From: Anaerolineales bacterium UBA877
GTDB taxonomy: Bacteria > Chloroflexota > Anaerolineae > Anaerolineales > Villigracilaceae
DNA length: 13,100 bases
Direction of reading: 5' to 3'
Assembly (NCBI GenBank): GCA_002294405.1
Contig: DBFP01000003.1
Span: 15,686 to 28,785 of the forward strand
Shown: positions 6,829-13,100 of the stretch, one piece after another
How the letters are laid out: every line of letters begins with the position of its first letter
Position numbering within the stretch: position 1 is the first letter of the stretch
The notes under the pieces: generated by a model
What the model saw: only the letters and a program-made list of their open reading frames with translations
The model's database searches: none
What the model was told of the DNA's origin: nothing
Made by a program: the position numbers and the translations under genes

Positions 6829-8019
6829 ATGAACAACAGCCCGGTGGAGGATGTTCCTCAATACATCGAGGATACCCAGGGGGAAATACCTGAACGACGA
6901 CCAAATATATTTACCAGATTGATGGAACGCCTGGCTCACTTCGGATTGGGAGAGCTGTCCGCGCGCATTGGGACGAATATCCTGTCCGTCTTGATAGTCA
7001 TGGTAGTTGTTTGGCTGCTGCAGCGGGCAAACCTGGGTAAAACATCAAGTCTGCCGGAAACGACATCCGCTCTTTCCGCAACCCCTACTGCTCCAGTGTC
7101 ACAATTGCCGGTCGATTTATCATTCGTCCTGGTTGGGATTCCCCGCCAGGCGGAATTACATACCACCATTCCAAATCGACCTCGCATAGAAGTAATCTCA
7201 TACTCCGTTCAAAAAGGTGATTCAATATTTGTCATTGCAGAAAAATTCGGACTGAAGCCTACCACGATCCTGTTTGGTAACTATAATACCTTAAAAGATA
7301 GACCCGATTTATTAAAGGAGGGACAGAAGCTGAATATATTGCCCGTGGATGGGACTTACTACGAATGGCAGGGCACAGAAAATTTGGCAAAAGTGGCGGC
7401 GGTGTTCGGAGTCGACGCGGAAGCCATCACCAGTTTCCCCGGCAATCACCTCGATCCGGACACGATCGGTGACATTAACCACCCAAACATCACTCCAGGA
7501 ACATGGTTGATCGTTCCGGGCGGTAAACGCGAGTTCACATCATGGACCGCACCGGCCCAACTTGTGCGAGTAAATCCATCAACCCGCGTCTGGGGACCGG
7601 GGGTTTGCAGCGGTATAAATTATGTTCAGGTGGGTTACGGTAACTTTGTTTATCCGACAATTGAGCATTGGCTCTCCGGAACACCCTTCCGACCTGATCT
7701 CAAGCATTACGCTGTCGATTTTGCGGGTGCCTTGGGGAACGGCGTATTCGCGACGGATGCAGGTACGGTTGTATATTCCGGTTGGAACGATTGGGGCTAT
7801 GGGAATCTGGTCATTATCGACCATGGCAATGGCTGGCAATCACTCTACGCACATTTAAGTTCGATCAATGTTCCCTGCGGTCAGAACGTGGGACAGGGGG
7901 AATTGATCGGTCTAGTTGGCATGACCGGAGGCACTTCCACAGGTCCCCATTTGCATTTCGAATTGATGAACGCAACCCTCGGGTATGTGAATCCCCTCGA
8001 CTATTTGCCTGCACCGTGA
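6829..8019 (+). CDS. Membrane-anchored LysM/M23 metallopeptidase
   Basis: This is a probable cell-wall peptidase of 396 residues. About 48 mostly polar N-terminal residues precede one membrane helix (about 50-65), followed by a Ser/Thr/Ala/Pro-rich linker (71-95). A LysM-like domain at about 123-173 (YSVQKGDSIFVIAEKFGL) and a weaker second one at about 177-230 should bind peptidoglycan. The C-terminal M23 (LytM-like) domain runs from about 270 to 395. It has the zinc and catalytic residues of an active enzyme: His293 and Asp297 in HYAVD, His342 in YAHLSS, and His374/His376 in HLHFEL. The active domain would sit outside the membrane and cut peptide cross-links. The ATG lies next to a strong promoter, so the mRNA is probably leaderless. 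The tRNA-Val promoter begins six bases after the stop, with no terminator between. Confidence 0.92.
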   Translation: MNNSPVEDVPQYIEDTQGEIPERRPNIFTRLMERLAHFGLGELSARIGTNILSVLIVMVVVWLLQRANLGKTSSLPETTSALSATPTAPVSQLPVDLSFVLVGIPRQAELHTTIPNRPRIEVISYSVQKGDSIFVIAEKFGLKPTTILFGNYNTLKDRPDLLKEGQKLNILPVDGTYYEWQGTENLAKVAAVFGVDAEAITSFPGNHLDPDTIGDINHPNITPGTWLIVPGGKREFTSWTAPAQLVRVNPSTRVWGPGVCSGINYVQVGYGNFVYPTIEHWLSGTPFRPDLKHYAVDFAGALGNGVFATDAGTVVYSGWNDWGYGNLVIIDHGNGWQSLYAHLSSINVPCGQNVGQGELIGLVGMTGGTSTGPHLHFELMNATLGYVNPLDYLPAP

Positions 8020-8025
8020 GGATCC

Positions 8026-8054
8026 TTGCAAAAGCCTGCCACCTCGACTATAAT
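8026..8054 (+). promoter_or_regulatory. Promoter of tRNA-Val
   Basis: TTGCAA (8026-8031) and a perfect TATAAT (8049-8054) are separated by 17 bases. Transcription should begin at about 8060, a few bases before the mature tRNA at 8066. Confidence 0.8.
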
Positions 8055-8065
8055 GCCCGTCACCC

Positions 8066-8139
8066 GGGCGCGTAGCTCAGTCGGTTAGAGCGCATCACTC
8101 ACATTGATGAGGTCGGGAGTTCGAGCCTCTTCGCGCCCA
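8066..8139 (+). tRNA. tRNA-Val(CAC)
   Basis: A full cloverleaf is readable in 74 bases. The acceptor stem GGGCGCG (8066-8072) pairs with CGCGCCC (8132-8138), and the discriminator base is A8139. The D stem is GCTC/GAGC. The anticodon stem CATCA/TGATG encloses loop CTCACAT, with anticodon CAC at 8100-8102, which reads the valine codon GTG. The T arm has TTCGAGC in the loop and a stem of GGGAG with CTCTT, including two G-U pairs. The CCA end is not encoded. It has its own promoter upstream and a terminator at 8160-8190. Confidence 0.96.
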
Positions 8140-8159
8140 CACAAATTTGTCCATTTTAG

Positions 8160-8190
8160 AAAAAACGTCTCCTTTTTGAGACGTTTTTTT
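8160..8190. terminator. Bidirectional terminator between tRNA-Val and the diacylglycerol kinase gene
   Basis: ACGTCTC (8165-8171) pairs with GAGACGT (8178-8184) around CTTTTT. The stem is flanked by an A-run on the left and seven Ts on the right, which extend the pairing. Because the A-run is a T-run on the other strand, it can end both the tRNA transcript and the converging lipid-kinase transcript. Confidence 0.9.
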
Positions 8191-8203
8191 GATGACATCG
8201 TTA

Positions 8204-9106
8204 TTAAGGCAGTAATATTCTCAATTTCCCAGGGAAGACCCGGTATTCCAAATCCTGGATCCCATTGGAAATAATTTCTCCATCTACGTGAGCGGGTGCA
8301 GGACCATCGATATGGATTTTCACCCATGTCGCCTGCCGTTCAAACATCCCCTCCTTTTCAACATAACTCCCTTTTCCGGGTTTCATGGTCAATGGGAGCA
8401 ATTGAAAGATCTGTCCGCGTGTTTTTCGGTATCCATAAACGAATGTCAACTTGCCATCGAATGGATCTGCGTGAGGAGCCATGTAGAATACGCCTCCCGT
8501 CCGGGGTCCGTTACCGACGGTGACAAGCAAAACGGGACCTTCAAAAACACCATCGTCCCATTCAATTTTGGCAGTCCACTGCGGATTATCCAAGATCCCT
8601 CGTACGGCCGCAACCAGGTAACGAACCATGCCCTTGATCCAGGTAATGCGCTGTTGAACGAGGGTGATATATGGTTCCAAACCGATGGCTGAATTGTTGG
8701 CGAAATACGAACCATTTACAAATCCCAAATCCATCAACCGGGTTTTCCCGGCAGCAATTATTTTTGCCGCATCGTTTAAATTTATCGGCAGACCCAGGTT
8801 GTTCACCAGGTCGTTTGCTGATCCAAGCGGCATTATGCCCAGGGGACCGAACAATTCTCCCTGTTTTGCAGCATGTGCCAGTCCATTAACTGCATCACCA
8901 ATCGTCCCGTCGCCTCCAGCCGCAATGATCGGGGAAAACCCCTGGCGGGTTGCCTGTTCCGCAAGTTCAATGATGTGACCGGGGCGTTCAGAGACAGCCA
9001 GTTCAAATTCCACTCCTGCAGCTCTCAGGGCAACTTCGGCTTCCGGCCAACGCGCTTTTGCTTTCCATCGGTTCGAATAGGGGTTGAGAATCACTTTTGC
9101 TGTCAT
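8204..9106 (-). CDS. YegS/DagK-like lipid (diacylglycerol) kinase
   Basis: This 300-residue protein belongs to the DAGK catalytic-domain family (YegS, BmrU, DgkB), which phosphorylates diacylglycerol or related lipids at the inner face of the membrane with ATP. The N-terminus has the family start KVILNPYSN (4-12). The nucleotide-binding glycine motif AAGGDGTIGDAVNGL lies at 62-76, with GGDGT at 64-68. The second motif, normally PxGTxNDFA, reads PLGSANDLV at 93-101, so Ser replaces Thr. A beta-sandwich C-terminal domain follows, including LVTVGNGPRTGGVFYMAP and VHVDGE-like HVDGEII near the end. Length is typical. The possible ribosome site AGGA is four bases before the ATG, but the candidate -10 box is so close that the leader would be only a few bases. 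The exact lipid substrate cannot be told from sequence. Confidence 0.9.
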   Translation of the reverse strand: MTAKVILNPYSNRWKAKARWPEAEVALRAAGVEFELAVSERPGHIIELAEQATRQGFSPIIAAGGDGTIGDAVNGLAHAAKQGELFGPLGIMPLGSANDLVNNLGLPINLNDAAKIIAAGKTRLMDLGFVNGSYFANNSAIGLEPYITLVQQRITWIKGMVRYLVAAVRGILDNPQWTAKIEWDDGVFEGPVLLVTVGNGPRTGGVFYMAPHADPFDGKLTFVYGYRKTRGQIFQLLPLTMKPGKGSYVEKEGMFERQATWVKIHIDGPAPAHVDGEIISNGIQDLEYRVFPGKLRILLP

Positions 9107-9330
9107 ATGGTCCTGATTTTACCATGTTCAATAGGGTGAACCCAACAGCGACCAGAACAGGGGCTCATCCACTCATTGATGAAGAAAAAATGAAGGGTTT
9201 GTGCTATTGGGGGATAAAACGCATCCCGATAAACCCACTCTTCCACACAGCCTTGACAAGGTTTGGTTGCTAGACTACTTGCAGAAGCATTAAGATTTAA
9301 CCAAGGTTTATTTATTCCCCCTGTGAGCAA
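9107..9330. other. Spacer between lipid kinase and aldo/keto reductase genes
   Basis: Besides the candidate kinase promoter I see no gene here. The minus frame stays open after the reductase stop for about 75 codons, but it has only a TTG start and no recognisable protein motif. No hairpin followed by a T-run marks the end of the reductase transcript. Confidence 0.5.
9116..9145 (-). promoter_or_regulatory. Candidate promoter of the lipid kinase gene
   Basis: Read on the minus strand, TTGGGT (9145-9140) and TAAAAT (9121-9116) are separated by 18 bases. The -10 ends nine bases before the ATG at 9106, which would give a leader of only two or three bases. Confidence 0.45.
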
Positions 9331-10302
9331 TCATTCCCCTTCACCTTTCCAGGCTGAGGAATTATCCAGCAGTGATTTTTCTGCGAGAGAAAGTTTTACT
9401 TCCACCGCACCAATGTTATCCTTTAATTGGGTCAGCGAATTCGTTCCGATAATCGGACTGGTTATCAGAGGGTCAGCCAAGAGCCAGGCTAAAGATACCT
9501 GGGAGATGCTGGCATTTTTATCCTTGGCGAGGGTATCCAGCTGATCCAGCAGAGACCAATTGCGCCCGGAAAAATACCTTTTTACGCCATTGGCACGCGC
9601 AGAATTTGGGGTCAGATTTCGTCGATATTTACCGGTCAGGAAACCACCTGCCAGGGGGCTGTAAGGGATCACACCTAGCTGATATGTCTTGCAAACCTTC
9701 GCAAGTTCACGCTCGAATTCATCACGGTGGACAAGGTTATAGTGAGGCTGAAGGCTGTCAAATCGATGAATACCATTCCGGTCCGATGCCCACAGGGCTT
9801 GCATCAACTCCCAGGCTGAATAATTTGAAGCGCCTGCGTAACGGATTTTCCCCTGGCTAACCAACTTTTCAAAAGCAGTTAGTGTTTCATCGATGGGGGT
9901 CTTCTCATCAGGCCAATGGGCTTGGTAGAGATCGAGGTAGTCTGTTTGCAGCCGACGCAGAGAGTGCTCAACTGCTTGCAGGATATGCTTGGAAGAAAGA
10001 CCTTCATCCTCGGAACCGCCGCCCATGTTACCGCGCACCTTCGTGGCGAGGACGATTTTTTCACGGGAAACGTTGCTTTGTTTCATCCAGCGTCCGATGA
10101 TCTCCTCGGCAACTCCCCCTTGATTCCCATCTGCCCAACGCGAATAGATATCTGCAGTATCAATAAAATTAATCCCCGATTCGAAGGCGGCAGTCAGCAC
10201 CCGTTTCGATATGGCTTCATCCGCTGTCCAACCAAATTGCATCGTCCCCAGGCAAAGGGAAGAGACCTTTAAACCAGTTAATCCAAGGGTTCGGTACTCC
10301 AT
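9331..10302 (-). CDS. Aldo/keto reductase
   Basis: This 323-residue protein is a complete NADPH-dependent aldo/keto reductase with the (beta/alpha)8 barrel fold, close in style to the YajO/Tas/YdhF-type bacterial group. The N-terminus [21 protein letters not shown] is typical. The catalytic tetrad is intact: Asp48 and Tyr53 in [10 protein letters not shown], Lys88 in LATKVRG and His129 in [16 protein letters not shown] (about 157-165), LQPHYNL and [16 protein letters not shown] are family signatures, the last lying near the cofactor site. [15 protein letters not shown] near the C-terminus binds the cofactor's 2'-phosphate region in relatives. AGAGGAGA (10316-10309) lies six bases before the ATG. 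It probably reduces small aldehydes or ketones in the cytosol; the natural substrate cannot be deduced. It diverges from the small gene at 10438. Confidence 0.93.
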   Translation of the reverse strand: MEYRTLGLTGLKVSSLCLGTMQFGWTADEAISKRVLTAAFESGINFIDTADIYSRWADGNQGGVAEEIIGRWMKQSNVSREKIVLATKVRGNMGGGSEDEGLSSKHILQAVEHSLRRLQTDYLDLYQAHWPDEKTPIDETLTAFEKLVSQGKIRYAGASNYSAWELMQALWASDRNGIHRFDSLQPHYNLVHRDEFERELAKVCKTYQLGVIPYSPLAGGFLTGKYRRNLTPNSARANGVKRYFSGRNWSLLDQLDTLAKDKNASISQVSLAWLLADPLITSPIIGTNSLTQLKDNIGAVEVKLSLAEKSLLDNSSAWKGEGE

Positions 10303-10384
10303 AATAGTTCTCCTCTGACATCCAAGATTATTGCCGCAAGACGGTTGTGAAGCAGGTTATAATTTTACCCCTGTAAGCAAGACA

Positions 10385-10413
10385 TTGCTCTCTTCGTGAC
10401 TACGCGCTATAAT
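10385..10413 (+). promoter_or_regulatory. Promoter of the 76-residue protein gene
   Basis: TTGCTC (10385-10390) and a perfect TATAAT (10408-10413) are separated by 17 bases. Transcription would begin at about 10420, immediately before the ribosome site AAGGAG (10425-10430). Confidence 0.75.
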
Positions 10414-10437
10414 CTTTCTTCAATAAGGAGTGATCAT

Positions 10438-10668
10438 ATGGCTGAACAATCCTCTCGCAGGACTAACCCGTTTGAAGGTAAATTTTCCGAAGAAACCCTT
10501 ACGCATTTTCGCACCGCCCGGGAAGAATTCCGAAAAAGCGTGGCAGGAATGTTGCCTCCCGGGTTCGAAGAACACCACCGGAACGCTCGCAAAGAATTAC
10601 TGTTGGCATGGCGAAGCATGATAGACGCATCATTGGAACGTATGGAGAAACCCAAGAAAAAAGCCTGA
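10438..10668 (+). CDS. Small conserved-looking hypothetical protein (76 residues)
   Basis: I do not recognise this protein. It has 76 residues, is charged and largely helical by composition, and has no signal peptide, membrane helix or cysteine. Residues about 19-70 look like two helices broken by MLPPGFEEHH, and the end is very basic (MEKPKKKA). The start at 10438 is preferred over an in-frame ATG at 10396, because AAGGAG lies seven bases upstream of it and the promoter's -10 box lies inside the longer reading. The gene is a complete single unit with a near-consensus promoter and a strong terminator, which supports its being real and well expressed. It lies between a divergent aldo/keto reductase and a convergent UbiB-like kinase, neither of which suggests its role. 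Confidence 0.8.
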   Translation: MAEQSSRRTNPFEGKFSEETLTHFRTAREEFRKSVAGMLPPGFEEHHRNARKELLLAWRSMIDASLERMEKPKKKA

Positions 10669-10680
10669 CATTCGATCATA

Positions 10681-10711
10681 AACCGCTCGGTATATTTCCG
10701 AGCGGTTTTTT
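10681..10711 (+). terminator. Rho-independent terminator after the 76-residue protein gene
   Basis: AACCGCTCGG (10681-10690) pairs perfectly with CCGAGCGGTT (10698-10707) around a seven-base loop and is followed by a T-run to 10711. It may also slow the converging ubiB-like transcript, but the T-run on that strand is short. Confidence 0.93.
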
Positions 10712-10713
10712 CA

Positions 10714-12411
10714 TTACGGGTGAAACCGCCGGGATCCTGTCCGGTTAAAAAATAATAACCAGATCAGAACCAGACCTGCGCACGAGAACAGAATGGTGGC
10801 AACCAAATTATATCCATCAATGTAGAAGAGGACACCACCAATTAAGAATGCTGTAAAAATGACACTTCCGGTCAACCGGTTAATCGACCTTTCCAGGTGA
10901 CTCAACTGGCGGTTGACCCCGGGAACCTGGACTGTTATATCCCCTCGTTCAACCTGGCTCATAACCCGCCCCAGTTTCGTCGGGATGGTGATCAATTCTT
11001 TTAGAACATTCCCCAGTTCGTCAAGCCAAACCCGCCAATTGGAACCCACTTCTTGCGAAACCAACTTGGTTGCGTATGGCGCAAGTTGATTCCAAAGGTT
11101 AAACTCCTTTTCAAGACCAGTGCACATTCCAGAAAGAATGGCAACCGTCCGTCCCAACATCAGCAGGTTTTGCGGGAGCTGGAAGGGCATGTTGAACATC
11201 AGATCGCGAAAACGATCTGCAAAACGGAACATTTCTTCGGGATTAAGTTGACGGAGTTGATCCATGGATTTTCCCCAGAACATGTCAAACATCGAAGCAC
11301 TCATCTGTTCAAGCTGATCCAGATCAGATCCGGGGAGGAGGACGTGCAAGGTTTGAAACGCGCGGATAAGACGGGCGGCGTCCTGTATCCCGATGGCAAT
11401 CAGCATTTCACGCAGACCAACCCTCAGGTTATCGGGTACCCTCCCCACCATGCCGAAATCAACAAATGTCAGCCGCCATGCTGGTTTATCATTTTCATTT
11501 TTTTCAGGTACCGGTGTGACAAACAAATTACCGGGATGCGGATCTGCATGAAAAAAGCCATCGTCAAAAATCTGCTTTAAATAGATATCCAGCAATTCAT
11601 TGGCAACTTCGTTCCGGCTGATGCCCGCTGCAATGATTGCGTCATAATCGGTGATTTTTATGGCATAGACATCTTCCAGGGTTAGCACCCGACGGGAGGT
11701 GTGACTCCACACAACCCGAGGCACGTGGACACGATTTACATCCTTAAAGTTTTCTGCAAATATCTCTGCGTTACGACCTTCGGCAAGGTAGTCCACTTCT
11801 TCGCGAATTGTGCCGGAGAATTCATCTACGAGGGCGGGCACATCTGCCCGTTTGGAAATGGTGGGGTATTTTTCCAACCAACCTCCCACCTGCCGTAAGG
11901 CTTTTAAATCCACCTCGATTAACTGATCAATGAAGGGGCGCTGGATTTTTACCACCACGTCACAAAAACCCCCTTTAATATCTTCAACACACAGTCGGGC
12001 ACGATGGACCTGGCCCAGGGAAGCAGCTGCCAATGGCGTTTCGTCAAATGAATCATATTTCTCACTCAGTGGAGCACCGAGATCAGCCTCCGCCTCATGT
12101 CGAATATCTTCAAATTTCTCTGCTGGCACCTCGTCCTGCAGGTCGGACAGTTCAGCAGTTATTTCCGGTGGCAAAACATCCAACCTGGAAGATAAAAATT
12201 GACCCACCTTGATCATCACCCCCCCCATTTGGATGGCGAGATGGCGAAATTGGGATGCAACCCGGCGGTAGCGATCAGCGCGGGTCCTGCGTGCCATTCC
12301 CCGCAAACCAATGCGTGATAACATCACTTCCCAAATAATAAAACCAAGAGCGGCACGTGCAAAAAAAACCATGATGCGCCAGTAACGGAGACGGAGCTGC
12401 GAAGCTTTCAT
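10714..12411 (-). CDS. AarF/ABC1/UbiB-type atypical protein kinase
   Basis: This 565-residue protein belongs to the ABC1/ADCK/UbiB kinase-like family. Members are linked to ubiquinone synthesis or lipid and quinone handling, and bind ATP in a fold closed off by an N-terminal KxGQ extension. Visible motifs in order are KVGQ (68-71), the Ala-rich loop AAASLGQVHRA (128-138) that replaces the usual P-loop, Lys155 in VVKIQRP, the ExD-type EEVDYLAEGRNAE (204-216), the catalytic HADPHPGN (288-295) and DFG (318-320). A hydrophobic stretch lies near residues 10-31, and two membrane helices close the protein (about 516-533 and 536-555), as in this family. The start at 12411 has GGAGG five bases upstream; an upstream in-frame ATG at 12507 adds 32 residues encoded by AT-rich spacer and is rejected. 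It converges on the small gene at 10438. Confidence 0.93.
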   Translation of the reverse strand: MKASQLRLRYWRIMVFFARAALGFIIWEVMLSRIGLRGMARRTRADRYRRVASQFRHLAIQMGGVMIKVGQFLSSRLDVLPPEITAELSDLQDEVPAEKFEDIRHEAEADLGAPLSEKYDSFDETPLAAASLGQVHRARLCVEDIKGGFCDVVVKIQRPFIDQLIEVDLKALRQVGGWLEKYPTISKRADVPALVDEFSGTIREEVDYLAEGRNAEIFAENFKDVNRVHVPRVVWSHTSRRVLTLEDVYAIKITDYDAIIAAGISRNEVANELLDIYLKQIFDDGFFHADPHPGNLFVTPVPEKNENDKPAWRLTFVDFGMVGRVPDNLRVGLREMLIAIGIQDAARLIRAFQTLHVLLPGSDLDQLEQMSASMFDMFWGKSMDQLRQLNPEEMFRFADRFRDLMFNMPFQLPQNLLMLGRTVAILSGMCTGLEKEFNLWNQLAPYATKLVSQEVGSNWRVWLDELGNVLKELITIPTKLGRVMSQVERGDITVQVPGVNRQLSHLERSINRLTGSVIFTAFLIGGVLFYIDGYNLVATILFSCAGLVLIWLLFFNRTGSRRFHP

Positions 12412-12556
12412 TAATCCTCCAAACAGATCATTTGATTGTATCATCAAGCGAAACACCAAATTATTGAAAGTAATATGATGCCATAATAACAATTTCATAT
12501 TTAGCATATATTATTTACAATAACCTTCAATTCAAAGTGTTCCATCAACATAATCC

Positions 12557-12585
12557 TTGCATTTTACATTTATACGCCTTATACT
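12557..12585 (+). promoter_or_regulatory. Promoter of the helix-hairpin-helix protein gene
   Basis: TTGCAT (12557-12562) and TATACT (12580-12585) are separated by 17 bases, within the AT-rich spacer diverging from the UbiB-like gene. The leader would be about 60 bases. Confidence 0.65.
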
Positions 12586-12650
12586 CAGTTTTGGATTATT
12601 CTTGGAAATTTCGTTCACTACGCTAATATTTTCAAAAATAGGAGATGAAA

Positions 12651-13052
12651 ATGAAAATAGCTGATATTGAAGGAATTGGACCCGTTTATGCCCGCAAATT
12701 ATCCAAAGCTGGCATTCGATCAGTGGAGTCCCTGCTGAAAAAGGGCGCTTCTGCTAAGGGTCGCAAGGAAATTGCCGCAGCCACCGGGATCACACACACT
12801 TCTATCCTGGAATGGGTCAATCGGGCGGACTTATTTCGGATCAAAGGAATCGGGAGTCAGTATTCTGACCTGCTGGAAAAAGCAGGAGTCGATACAGTTG
12901 TGGAGCTGTCCAACCGGGTGGCTGAGAACCTGCATGCCAGGATGGTTGAGGTGAATAAGGCCAAGAACCTGGTCAATGAGCTGCCTGGCGTCAAGAATGT
13001 GAAGAAGTGGATCACTCTAGCAAAAAAACTCCCCAGAATCGTCACATATTAA
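12651..13052 (+). CDS. DUF4332-like double helix-hairpin-helix protein
   Basis: This 133-residue protein has two helix-hairpin-helix-like units with the Gly-Ile-Gly turn: IEGIGPVYARKLSKAGI at 6-22 and IKGIGSQYSDLLEKAGV at 64-80. Both are followed by a segment in the style of xSVESLL/DTVVELS. This arrangement matches DUF4332-type proteins, which are thought to bind DNA or other helix-hairpin-helix partners without known catalysis. The many Lys and Arg residues, especially near the C-terminus, fit nucleic-acid binding. I chose ATG 12651 over ATG 12645 because AGGAG (12640-12644) directly abuts the latter and is six bases from the former. No signal peptide or membrane helix is present. Its promoter is in the spacer it shares with the divergent UbiB-like gene. 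No clear terminator follows. Confidence 0.85.
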   Translation: MKIADIEGIGPVYARKLSKAGIRSVESLLKKGASAKGRKEIAAATGITHTSILEWVNRADLFRIKGIGSQYSDLLEKAGVDTVVELSNRVAENLHARMVEVNKAKNLVNELPGVKNVKKWITLAKKLPRIVTY

Positions 13053-13100
13053 TGCTTGGCTTATTCCCGAGCGTCAGTAACTTATGAACCACTCTAAATC

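Noticed and set aside
8066..8139. tRNA gene near selB as a possible tRNA-Sec
   Set aside because: It has a normal 74-base cloverleaf, a five-base variable loop and anticodon CAC, so it is tRNA-Val.
9253..9281. Perfect TTGACA on the + strand in the reductase/kinase spacer
   Set aside because: No acceptable -10 box lies 16-18 bases downstream, and no + strand gene follows.
9103..9330. In-frame continuation of the aldo/keto reductase past its TGA for about 75 codons, conceivably by selenocysteine readthrough given selB in the window
   Set aside because: The reductase is already full length at 323 residues, the extension has no recognisable motif, and no convincing SECIS-like hairpin follows the TGA.
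10396..10437. Upstream in-frame ATG for the 76-residue protein
   Set aside because: The promoter -10 box (10408-10413) lies inside it and the AAGGAG site points to ATG 10438.
12412..12507. 32-residue N-terminal extension of the UbiB-like kinase
   Set aside because: It is encoded by AT-rich spacer, and GGAGG lies directly before ATG 12411.
13054..13072. Possible terminator hairpin GCTTGG/CCGAGC after the helix-hairpin-helix gene
   Set aside because: The stem is only six pairs including a G-T pair, and no T-run follows.

Overview
The window reads as ordinary chromosomal DNA from a bacterium of the Chloroflexota, most likely class Anaerolineae. I infer this from protein style (SelB, LysM/M23, AarF/UbiB and DUF4332-like proteins), moderate GC content and the gene mix. 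No database search was possible. There is no sign of a phage, insertion sequence, CRISPR array or plasmid.

Layout. Positions 1-2815 (+) hold the end of an operon of three overlapping membrane-protein genes related to the antiporter-like subunits of complex I, group 4 hydrogenases and Mrp antiporters. The first gene is cut by the window edge. The third seems to start at a CTG codon that overlaps the previous stop. Next on the + strand come a cytosolic coiled-coil protein (2963-4138), the selenocysteine elongation factor SelB (4182-6047), an SRAP/HMCES-type abasic-site protein (6081-6749), a membrane-anchored LysM/M23 peptidoglycan peptidase (6829-8019) and a tRNA-Val(CAC) gene (8066-8139). A terminator at 8160-8190 serves this strand and the opposing lipid-kinase gene. 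On the - strand lie a YegS/DagK-like diacylglycerol kinase (8204-9106) and an aldo/keto reductase (9331-10302). Diverging from the reductase is a 76-residue unknown protein with its own promoter and terminator (10438-10668). An AarF/UbiB-type atypical kinase (10714-12411, -) and a double helix-hairpin-helix DUF4332-like protein (12651-13052, +) diverge from an AT-rich spacer.

How the genes relate. Apart from the membrane operon the genes look like separate housekeeping units: translation (SelB, tRNA-Val), DNA repair (SRAP), cell wall (M23), lipid metabolism (DagK-like) and redox or quinone-linked functions (AKR, UbiB-like). No gap between genes exceeds 300 bases.

The most notable points are: antiporter-like subunits that seem to have lost the lysines and glutamates expected in proton channels; a probable CTG start; a -10 box so close to the M23 start codon that its mRNA should be leaderless, with similar hints for selB and dagK; and a hairpin covering the Shine-Dalgarno sequence of the coiled-coil gene. 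I did not find a clear-cut new multi-gene system.
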